This document shows, in pieces, positions 1 to 6,496 of a DNA stretch of 64,000 nt. Where the stretch lies: NCBI GenBank assembly GCA_016795105.1, contig JAEUIH010000018.1, positions 5,491 to 69,490 on the forward strand, in the 5' to 3' direction. The number at the start of each line of letters is the position of its first letter. Position 1 is the first letter of the stretch. Origin of the DNA: Planctomyces sp. GTDB taxonomy: Bacteria > Planctomycetota > Planctomycetia > Planctomycetales > Planctomycetaceae. Made by a program: the position numbers and the translations under genes. The notes below the pieces were generated by a model, which was not told the DNA's origin, made no database searches, and saw nothing but the letters and a program-made list of their open reading frames with translations.

Positions 1-154
1 ACTGCTGGCGGCGGAGAGCTTCCATGGCCCGGCGGTGAGTTTCGCCGTCGACGATGAAATACAACTGAGACGTCTCCGGGTCGACGACTTCAAGTTCGCC
101 CTCCCCGGTGGCGTGCAATGCGGCAGCCAGTTCTTTTGTCAGTTTCGCAGTCAT
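1..154 (-). CDS. Antitoxin-like small protein, C-terminus cut by window edge
   Basis: A reading frame on the minus strand starts with ATG at 154 and stays open to the window edge. It reads MTAKLTKELAAAL, then a stretch rich in Glu/Asp (EGELEVVDPETSQLYFIVDG), then ETHRRAMEALRRQQ. This pattern (a short helix, a 'leave-in-place' beta segment ending in LYFIVDGE, then a charged helix) resembles small planctomycete antitoxin-type proteins that lie beside type II toxins. The toxin, if present, would be beyond position 1. The same frame is open upstream to an alternative ATG at 256, which would add 34 residues (MRLITACSNG...). I prefer 154 because the added part does not look like the family. Family assignment is by resemblance only. 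Confidence 0.5.
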   Translation of the reverse strand, partial: MTAKLTKELAAALHATGEGELEVVDPETSQLYFIVDGETHRRAMEALRRQQ

Positions 155-740
155 CCAATGATGATACCCCAGATCATGCTGACTCAGGAAGAACGAACGT
201 CCAAAAATATCCACGAACGCGGCAAGACCGTTCGAACAAGCGGTGATCAGTCGCATCAAGGAATTCGGTCGCGTTTTGGAAGCCCAGGAATGCACCGTTC
301 GTGAGGCAGCACCGCCGTTTCATTCAAACGCTGATCGGCGTTCGAACGCCTTGCTTTTGCGGAGACCGTTACCATTCACGAGTGCAGCACTTCAGGCGAG
401 GTTTGACAGGAAGAATCATTTCGTGGAAGGATCAGCCAGTCTTCAAAGAAATGAGCAGTTTTCCACGATTGAATGAGTGTTTTTGATACAGAGTGATACT
501 TGACGAGACAGGCACGGAAGCTGAAGATGTGCGGTGAAACGCTGAGTTTTCATTGAATCAGCAACGTTTCGGGGAGTTCCTGGGGGTCAAGAGGTCGTGG
601 AATTCTGGACAACTTCGCAGGTCGTTCAGCTCCACAACCGTTCGCCCCTCTCCCATCTACTCGGTCTACTCCCTCTTGCGGCGCGAGCGTAGAGTGCAGT
701 GGAGAACTCCACGCTATTCAGTCTTCCGGTCCGCCACACA

Positions 741-833
741 CGCAGTTTAACGGCGACGCAGGCGTCTGCACAAGTTTAACGGCAAGCCGCAGGCGTCTGC
801 GCGAGTTTAGCGGCAAGCCGAAGGCGTCAGAAC
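741..833 (+). repeat. Tandem ~30-bp intergenic repeat, cluster A (3 units)
   Basis: Three imperfect units begin AGTTTAACGG or AGTTTAGCGG at 744, 773 and 804 and run into GGCAAGCCG..AGGCGTCTG. Spacing is 29-31 bases. The same unit appears in the opposite orientation at 1021-1114 and 3361-3432, so it is a dispersed family and not a local expansion. Confidence 0.75.
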
Positions 834-904
834 ACCCACAACAAGCCGCAGGCTTCGCAGCACCGCAGCACCGCAGCACACCGCAAGCGTCTGCTTGTCG
901 TTTG

Positions 905-1115
905 CTTCTTCCTCTACCTCTTGTTGACGGCTGAATTCGTCGCCAACAACTGGTTCGGCCAAGGCAGCCAAATGGTCGCGTTTTGATCGTTCAGCCACGT
1001 GCTTGTATTGTCACTGCAGCGCACAGACGCCTGCGCGTTGTCGCTACCTCGCACCGACGCCTCCGGCTTGCCGCTAAACTTGCGCAGACGCCTGCGGCTC
1101 GCCGTTAAACTTTTC
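905..1115. repeat. Composite repeat element, copy 1
   Basis: The left part (from about 905, CTTCTTCCTCTACCTCTTG) and the right part (three inverted ~30-bp units, 1021-1114, each ending GCCGCTAAACTTG-like) line up along their whole length with 3252-3432. The two copies also share an intermediate stretch (TCGTTCAGCCACGTGC against TCGGTCAGGCACATGC). Divergence is substantial but collinear, as expected for two old copies of one mobile or duplicated intergenic element. Read in reverse, both copies encode a DEFSRQQEVEEEA peptide. I take that to be a side effect of the DNA similarity. Confidence 0.65.
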
Positions 1116-1129
1116 AAGCCCGCCACACC

Positions 1130-1428
1130 AAATTGAGAAACCGTCCGGAGACATAACAACAAACACGTGGGACGTAGAAAACCGCTTGATTCGGGTGGAG
1201 CATCCGTCGGGCGACATCATCACGTATGCGTACAACGGGGATGGGCTGCGAGTTCGTGAGGACGACGGAGTTGAAGAGAGGCGGTTCTTTTATGACGGGA
1301 ACAACCTGTTGCGCGTGGGTGTTCCCGACGATGTTGTTCCAACCGCAATCAAATCACGCACGCTTCAGCAGTTGACAACAAAATTGCAGCAAAGAGGGAT
1401 CGAACTCATAATTATTCCGATCAAATAA
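1130..1428 (+). pseudogene. RHS-repeat protein remnant with foreign C-terminal tail
   Basis: The open frame carries classic RHS/YD-repeat sequence: GDITTNTWDVENRLIRV, then ITYAYNGDGLRVR and RRFFYDGNNLL. RHS proteins are normally over a thousand residues long, so this is only the last one or two repeats and nothing upstream continues the frame. The nearest in-frame ATG/ATT-type start is at 1186, inside the repeat. After NNLL the RHS pattern stops. The last ~38 residues (VPDDVVPTAIKSR...GIELIIIPIK) look instead like part of an AlgX/AlgJ-type O-acetyltransferase, where a 'RGIELVIVP' strand is typical. This points to a recombination joint. I treat it as a gene fragment, probably not functional. 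Confidence 0.7.
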
Positions 1429-1432
1429 GGAG
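1427..1432 (+). promoter_or_regulatory. Shine-Dalgarno AAGGAG overlapping the RHS-remnant stop
   Basis: AAGGAG sits 9 bases before the ATG at 1442 and overlaps the TAA that ends the upstream fragment. It decides the start of the next gene and suggests translational coupling between the two frames. Confidence 0.65.
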
Positions 1433-1441
1433 TTTGTATAT

Positions 1442-2272
1442 ATGCGTCGCCAATTGTCTGGTCCCATGATCTTCTATTCCACAGGCCACTCAATCCCCTG
1501 GGTTCTTGAGACAGTTGTGGATTCATTACGGCTGTTTCTGCCAGACATGTCTATTTCGCACTACTACGCTGTCAATGATCCCGCAGCAAGCCATCGCTAT
1601 CGGAGGTGGAGCCAAAGTTCGCTAGAGTCGATACTTCAGTTACCCGATCTTGATGCGGTTCATGTTGCTGCATTCGAAGATGCTGGAACGGCCAAAGAAG
1701 GTGTGGATTGGTTGTTTCACGTTTCGGTCACCGACACGGAGTCCCGTGGTGTGCGATGCATCATTGTTGATCTTGGATTTTCTGAAGAAGTCGTGACGGA
1801 ACACCTATCGACTCTGTTAAACTTTTCAGATTCATTGGCAAAGGCGTTTTGCATTGAAAGTGGTCACTTACATGACCTGGAAGACTTCTCCGACCAAAAT
1901 CAGCTTGGGCCACATTGGTTCAAAATGAAGGGCAAGCCAGTTGAGCCGAGGAAGATCAAATACAGCGATGTTTTGAAACAAGAAATCGTTGATGTCGAGC
2001 TGAACCCTTGTCACAACCATGTTGTTGGTGCGATTGACTTCACTGCTGCCTGGACAATGTACTTGGGGCAATCTTTTCTGGATTCAATTGACGCTACGAA
2101 GCTCGGACAATTGGATGCGAAAATCTGCCAACTCAGCGATTCACTGGTTCGAGTAACGCTTTTCGATGATCCTTTCAGCTTTGCCTCTGCTTCAAGCATT
2201 GAACGTCTTTGGGACTTTCGGGCAACGCTTGAACTTGATCAGATCGCTCACAAATTTGTTAGGCCATGGTGA
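1442..2272 (+). CDS. Hypothetical protein downstream of RHS remnant (possible immunity-type orphan)
   Basis: A 276-residue soluble protein with no signal peptide or membrane segment. I do not recognise a family. Sequence composition is normal for a real protein: alternating hydrophobic strands (GVRCIIVDLGFS, VELNPCHNHVVGAIDFTAAWTMYLG) and acidic helices, with a strong ribosome binding site 9 bases before the ATG. An alternative start at Met9 (1466) is possible. Its position directly behind an RHS C-terminal fragment is where immunity proteins of RHS toxins usually sit, and its size and acidic character fit that role. This is inference from position only. No toxin domain is left next to it. 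Confidence 0.55.
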   Translation: MRRQLSGPMIFYSTGHSIPWVLETVVDSLRLFLPDMSISHYYAVNDPAASHRYRRWSQSSLESILQLPDLDAVHVAAFEDAGTAKEGVDWLFHVSVTDTESRGVRCIIVDLGFSEEVVTEHLSTLLNFSDSLAKAFCIESGHLHDLEDFSDQNQLGPHWFKMKGKPVEPRKIKYSDVLKQEIVDVELNPCHNHVVGAIDFTAAWTMYLGQSFLDSIDATKLGQLDAKICQLSDSLVRVTLFDDPFSFASASSIERLWDFRATLELDQIAHKFVRPW

Positions 2273-2525
2273 GCCACTTCGTTCAATGTAGCATCCTGAT
2301 CCGCACCATGAAGTATTACGGGCCGAAGGCTGTTCGCATTTTCGCCGAATTAAAACGGTATGGATTTGCGGCCCGATATCGCGAGTGGATCGAGTTAGTG
2401 AGAAAACTGGTGAAGCCGCACTGCGTCACCATCTTCGCTGGCTCACGCGGCGTGGAAGGCAGCCAGCGTACCGCTTTCGCAGTTTGGTACGGCTTGAACA
2501 CCGGTACGCTTGACGGTGGTTGCCT

Positions 2526-2600
2526 GGGCTTTTTTGCTCATGCTCTTGTGCACCGCTGAATCCCGTGGCAACGGGTTCAGCTTCGACGGCCCGATGAAGG
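2526..2600. repeat. Divergent partial copy of composite repeat
   Basis: The stretch CTTGTGCACCGCTGAATCC...GGCAACGGGTTCAGCTTCGA aligns with CTTGTTGGCGACTGAATTC...CGCAACTGGTTCAGCTTCGA at 3267-3310 and with the first copy near 918. Only the left part is present and it lacks the ~30-bp terminal units. Confidence 0.4.
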
Positions 2601-2685
2601 CATTCTGGTCATTGAGCCACAAGCCTTTACATCACCGCTGCTCACGCTCTGCCAGCCATTCGTGAAACGTATTTACGCGGGTATG

Positions 2686-2720
2686 TTCCCGGTCGGATCG
2701 CTGCGCGATCCGACCGGGAA
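2686..2720. repeat. Perfect 15-bp inverted repeat (hairpin)
   Basis: TTCCCGGTCGGATCG at 2686-2700 pairs perfectly with CGATCCGACCGGGAA at 2706-2720 around a 5-base loop CTGCG. There is no U-tract on either strand, so it is not a standard terminator. It could be an end of a lost element or a protein-binding palindrome. Confidence 0.8.
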
Positions 2721-2759
2721 GGAGAAGAAAGTGATTTGTGATTCCCGTTCTAGTTTCCA

Positions 2760-2841
2760 AACCTGTTCACCTCTGGCACAGGGCCAGAGGGGTCTGTTAG
2801 AACCTGTTCACCTCTGGCGCAGGGCCAGAGGGGTCTGTTAG
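2760..2841. repeat. Two tandem 41-bp repeats, each with an internal hairpin
   Basis: Units at 2760-2800 and 2801-2841 are identical except for one base (CTGGCACAGG against CTGGCGCAGG). Inside each unit CCTCTGGC pairs with GCCAGAGG around a short loop. Near identity means a recent duplication or slippage. Confidence 0.85.
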
Positions 2842-3183
2842 GGCGACCTTTGAAAGACAAAGAGCATTGCGGAGTATCGTCCTGCACTGGGGAGGCTCCA
2901 CACTCCAGGAGCGCAGTTCCACGGGCATCACGGCCAACTCACAGTAGTAAAAGGGACGACTGATTGCCTACCGCAAGGACCCGGCGAAAGACGATCTGAA
3001 TCTCCATCACTCTGTGAACAACAATCCCGTCAATCGGCCGGTGAGCAAACGCACAAGACCTGCGTCTACCCAACTCTGCATTCAATTTTCTCGAAGTCGC
3101 GCCAACATGCCTGAAGCCGAACTCAGACCAACAGTTCACAGGTTGTGACGGATGAGTATCCATTCGATTGCTGGGGGAACAGC

Positions 3184-3432
3184 ACATCGACGCCTTCGGC
3201 TTGCCATTTGGTTCTTCCTTTCCTGTGCACTACGACTTACAGCGGCTGTGGCTTCTTCCTCAACCTCTTGTTGGCGACTGAATTCGTCCGCAACTGGTTC
3301 AGCTTCGATAGCCAAGGGATGGTGTTCGGATCGGTCAGGCACATGCCTGCATTGCCATCGCAGCACAACGACGCCTGCGGCTTGCCGCTAAACTTGCGCA
3401 GACGCCTTCGGCTTGCCGTTAAACTTGCGCTG
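3184..3432. repeat. Composite repeat element, copy 2
   Basis: Contains a partial ~30-bp unit (CGACGCCTTCGGCTTGCC) at about 3187-3204, the shared block at 3252-3360 (CTTCTTCCTCAACCTCTTG...) and two further units at 3367-3428 (each with GCCTNCGGCTTGCCGNTAAACTTGCG). It is collinear with 905-1115. The element ends about 20 bases before the stop codon of the helicase gene. Confidence 0.65.
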
Positions 3433-3454
3433 AACGAAGACAGTTTTTGCGAAG

Positions 3455-5581
3455 TCAGGTTCCCCACAGCCGAGAGATCTTTTTGCGGATTTCCGATGTA
3501 TCTCCTACAGGAATCCGGCCACCACTGGAGCCAGGATCGCCGCCGGATATACCAAACGAAACGCGTTCCATCATTGCCTGAATCGGGCCGGTGAGAAACC
3601 GAGTAATCTTGCTGAGCGAATGCTGATCACTGCGACGTCGGTGATGAAAGTAGTAGCGTTCCGGTCGCATGACGTACAACTGGTTCTTCGCTCGTGTCAT
3701 CGCCACATAGAGCAGTCGACGCTCTTCTTCGATTTCTTCTGCAGATCCGGTTGCCATATCAGCCGGAATATTGCCGTCCGCTGCATGGATGACAAAAACG
3801 GAATCCCATTCCAGCCCCTTCGCCGAATGAATCGTGCTCAAAATCAGATAATCTTCGTCCAGCATCGGATCCGCCGGAAGTTCCTGAGTGGACGTGGGTG
3901 GATCAAGAGTCATCTCTGACAGAAATTCGCCGCGAGTTCGATACCGGGCAGCGATCACTTCAAGCTGCTTCAGATCATTGGTTCGAGCCTGTACGTTTTC
4001 GTAACGAGACTCCAGAAGCGGAGTATAGAATAGCCGTACGGCGTGAATGTCACTGGCAACACCTGCATCTTCATCCTGAGCTCGGCTTTCCAGAGTTTTC
4101 AACAACTGAATCAGCTGCGGCCACTGATCCCGAAGCGCATTTGGCGGACTCCATGACAACCACGTGTCAAATCGGCCGCCCCCGGCACGCAGTTGCTCCA
4201 TCAGGTCGCCGGCTTTTACCTGACCGATCCCCGGAAGCAATACAAGCACTCGAAATCCAGCAACGCTGTCCAGCGGATTCTCCGCGAGCTTCAGGAATGA
4301 CAACAGATCCTTGACGTGAGCCGTTTCCAGAAAACGAAGTCCGCCGTACTTCACAAAAGGAATATTCCGCCGACCGAGTTCCGCTTCAAGCGACATACTG
4401 TGATGGGAGGCTCGAAACAGTACTGCCTGATGCTTCAGAGGTGTCCCCTTCTCTCGTCGTTCAAGGACTCGATCAATCAGGAATTCGCTCTGAGTATCTT
4501 CGTCGCTGCATGTAACAAGGACGGGACGCTCGCCAGCGCCGCGGTTCGACCACAATTCCTTTTGATGCCTCTCTGCTGCTTCCGCGATCACTCGATTTGT
4601 GACGTCCAGAATCAACTGAGTGCTTCGGTAGTTCTGTTCAAGCGGCATCACGACGGTCCCGGGAAACTCCTCCGGAAAGTCAAGAATGTTGCGAACTGTC
4701 GCCGCACGGAATGAATAAATCGACTGAGCATCATCCCCAACAGCCGTAAGCCCGATCCCCGTCGGACACATGTTTTTGAGAATCTGCGACTGAAGGACGT
4801 TCGTATCCTGATACTCGTCCACCAGAATCCTCGAAAACTGCTGCCCCAGGGCCGCGGCACCGTCCGGATTTTCTGACAATGCACTCCAGAACAACAACAG
4901 ATCGTCAAAATCGAGAACTCGCTGTTTCTCCTTCACATCGACGTAGAGATTGAAAAGCTCCCCCAGCCGGTCCTGATGCTCGAGACACCACGGAAAGTCC
5001 TTTTTCAGGATCACTTCCAGAGACTTTTGAGTATTTACACATCGACTGTAAATGTCCTGGCAAGTGGCCTTCAAAGGGAAACGGTTGCCAGACTTCGGCA
5101 GATTCAGTTTTGCACGAACAAGGTTCATCAGGTCTTCTGAATCACCTCGATCCAGTATCGTGAAATCCGGGTGCAGTCCAATCAGATGCCCGTATCGTCG
5201 CAACAGGTTCGTTGCAACAGAATGAAATGTACCTCCGCGAATTCGCCGTATGGATGATCGCTGCATCACAGAAGGGTCTGAGAGTGAGTCAGGGTTGAGA
5301 CTCAGCAGAATCGCCTCCACTCGTCGAAGCATCTCCGCTGCAGCTCGACGTGTGAATGTCAGCAGCAGAATTCGCGATGGATCGACACCTGAAACAATCT
5401 GCCAGGCGACTCGATGAGCCAGCGTAGTCGTCTTGCCGGTCCCCGCTCCAGCCACCATCAGCAACGGAGCCTCTCCGTGCATCGCAGCAAGTCGCTGTTG
5501 AGGATTCAGCGTTCGGAGAAACTCCGGGACGTCTTCAGCGAGGGATTCGAGGCCCTGCATACTCCGCACACTTTCCATCAA
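3455..5581 (-). CDS. UvrD/Rep/PcrA-family SF1 ATP-dependent DNA helicase
   Basis: A 708-residue 3'-5' DNA helicase of superfamily 1A, acting in DNA repair or replication restart in the cytoplasm. The motifs appear in order: Q-motif LNPQQRLA (25-32), Walker A AGAGTGKT (44-51), TFTRRAAAEM (motif Ia, ~74-83), GTFHS (~116-120), Walker B DEYQDTN (254-260), GDDAQSIYSFR (motif III region), YRST, the motif V block STIHSAKGLEWDSV, and EEERRLLYVAMTRAK (motif VI). The length matches the UvrD/PcrA range. Met1 or Met8 (5560) could be the start. It stands alone on the minus strand, divergent from pyrE. The last bases lie next to a dispersed repeat. Function is secure, but I cannot tell a uvrD from a pcrA or rep orthologue. 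Confidence 0.95.
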   Translation of the reverse strand: MMESVRSMQGLESLAEDVPEFLRTLNPQQRLAAMHGEAPLLMVAGAGTGKTTTLAHRVAWQIVSGVDPSRILLLTFTRRAAAEMLRRVEAILLSLNPDSLSDPSVMQRSSIRRIRGGTFHSVATNLLRRYGHLIGLHPDFTILDRGDSEDLMNLVRAKLNLPKSGNRFPLKATCQDIYSRCVNTQKSLEVILKKDFPWCLEHQDRLGELFNLYVDVKEKQRVLDFDDLLLFWSALSENPDGAAALGQQFSRILVDEYQDTNVLQSQILKNMCPTGIGLTAVGDDAQSIYSFRAATVRNILDFPEEFPGTVVMPLEQNYRSTQLILDVTNRVIAEAAERHQKELWSNRGAGERPVLVTCSDEDTQSEFLIDRVLERREKGTPLKHQAVLFRASHHSMSLEAELGRRNIPFVKYGGLRFLETAHVKDLLSFLKLAENPLDSVAGFRVLVLLPGIGQVKAGDLMEQLRAGGGRFDTWLSWSPPNALRDQWPQLIQLLKTLESRAQDEDAGVASDIHAVRLFYTPLLESRYENVQARTNDLKQLEVIAARYRTRGEFLSEMTLDPPTSTQELPADPMLDEDYLILSTIHSAKGLEWDSVFVIHAADGNIPADMATGSAEEIEEERRLLYVAMTRAKNQLYVMRPERYYFHHRRRSDQHSLSKITRFLTGPIQAMMERVSFGISGGDPGSSGGRIPVGDTSEIRKKISRLWGT

Positions 5582-5790
5582 AATCGTGACCGAATTCCTA
5601 GCAAAGCATACGCAGAAAGTGACTTCTCAACAATCGAATCGCGGAACCGACAAAAACCCGACACATTCCAGATCCTCGATCGTTCAGACAAACCACGAAA
5701 TTTTCCTGTGTTCACTGGTTCGTTTTGCTGACCACCGCAAGAATGCGAAAATTCTCAGAGTCTCAGGTTTCAATTACTGCGGTCAGATTC

Positions 5791-6462
5791 ATGGAAACAT
5801 ATAAGCAGGAATTCATCGAGTTTATGGTTCGCGCGAACGTACTTACGTTTGGCGACTTTACAACAAAAAGCGGGCGCAAGACGCCATTCTTCATCAACAC
5901 GGGTCGCTACCGAACCGGAATCCAGATGAATCGACTGGCGGGTTTCTATGCGGACGCGATCCAGGCGCGAGGAACAACGTTCGATTTTCTGTTCGGTCCG
6001 GCCTACAAGGGAATTCCTCTCGTCGTTGCAATCTCCATGGAACTTGGACGCCGCGGGATCGATGTTCCGTTCTGCTTCAACCGAAAAGAAGCCAAGGACC
6101 ACGGCGAAGGGGGCGTTCTTGTTGGTCACGCTCCAAAAGCCGGCGAACGTGTACTCATCGTCGAAGATGTGACGACCGCAGGTACCTCCATCCGCGAAAC
6201 GGTTCCAGTCCTGCGTGCTGCTGCGGACATTCAACTGGCTGGACTGGTCGTATCTGTGAATCGAATGGAACGAGGCCAGTCGGACCTGAACGCACTCACA
6301 GAACTTCATCGCGAATTTCAGATGGACACTTTTGCCATTGTGGATATCGGTGAGATTTCAGAATACCTCCACAACCGCAGCATCGATGGTACCGTCGTTG
6401 TGACGAATGAACTCTTTCAGGCAATCGGGAAGTATCGTCAACAATATGGCGGCCGCGAATAA
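5791..6462 (+). CDS. pyrE: Orotate phosphoribosyltransferase
   Basis: Transfers phosphoribose from PRPP to orotate to give OMP, the fifth step of de novo pyrimidine synthesis. The 223-residue protein shows the OPRTase core: DFTTKSGRKTPFFINTGRY near the N-terminus, FGPAYKGIPL, the basic loop FNRKEAKDHGEGG, and the PRPP-binding motif VLIVEDVTTAGTS. The frame is open further upstream, but ATG 5791 (METYKQEF) matches the family N-terminus. The gene is 34 bases before the sugar dehydrogenase gene and may share a transcript with it. pyrF, the next enzyme in the pathway, lies 53 kb away at 59567. Confidence 0.95.
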   Translation: METYKQEFIEFMVRANVLTFGDFTTKSGRKTPFFINTGRYRTGIQMNRLAGFYADAIQARGTTFDFLFGPAYKGIPLVVAISMELGRRGIDVPFCFNRKEAKDHGEGGVLVGHAPKAGERVLIVEDVTTAGTSIRETVPVLRAAADIQLAGLVVSVNRMERGQSDLNALTELHREFQMDTFAIVDIGEISEYLHNRSIDGTVVVTNELFQAIGKYRQQYGGRE

Positions 6463-6496
6463 CAGCGCCTTCTTTATGTCGTCCAGGAGCGATTCT

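Larger units (their letters stand above)
257..1129. other. Gene-poor accessory stretch with dispersed repeats
   Basis: I see no convincing gene here. Short open frames exist on both strands but none shows a recognisable protein. The main content is repetitive: about 30-base units with the core GGCAAGCCG..AGGCGTCTG near 741-830, a CACCGCAG-rich short repeat near 858-885, and the same units inverted near 1021-1114. Between them lies a block (905-1020) that recurs at 3252-3360. It looks like decayed intergenic repeat DNA. Confidence 0.6.
2273..3454. other. Long stretch without a confident gene, rich in repeats and hairpins
   Basis: An open frame at 2266-2559 (97 codons, overlapping the end of the previous gene by 7 bases) has some protein-like sequence (GPKAVRIFAELKRYGFAARYREW) but no family, ribosome site or support. 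I leave it unannotated. The rest holds a 15-bp perfect palindrome at 2686-2720, two tandem 41-bp hairpin repeats at 2760-2841, a divergent copy of the composite repeat near 2526-2600 and a fuller copy at 3252-3432. Confidence 0.55.

Noticed and set aside
741-833. Possible CRISPR array (three ~30-bp repeats)
   Set aside because: The repeats follow each other almost without spacers, vary in sequence and recur inverted elsewhere, which is not a CRISPR layout. No cas gene is in the window.
2266-2559. Small ORF of 97 codons after the orphan gene
   Set aside because: No ribosome site, no family and it overlaps a repeat copy at its end. Kept as unannotated space.
3145-3594. Plus-strand ORF (149 codons) in the repeat region
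   Set aside because: It runs through the repeat element and then antisense to the helicase end. Its sequence follows from the repeats.
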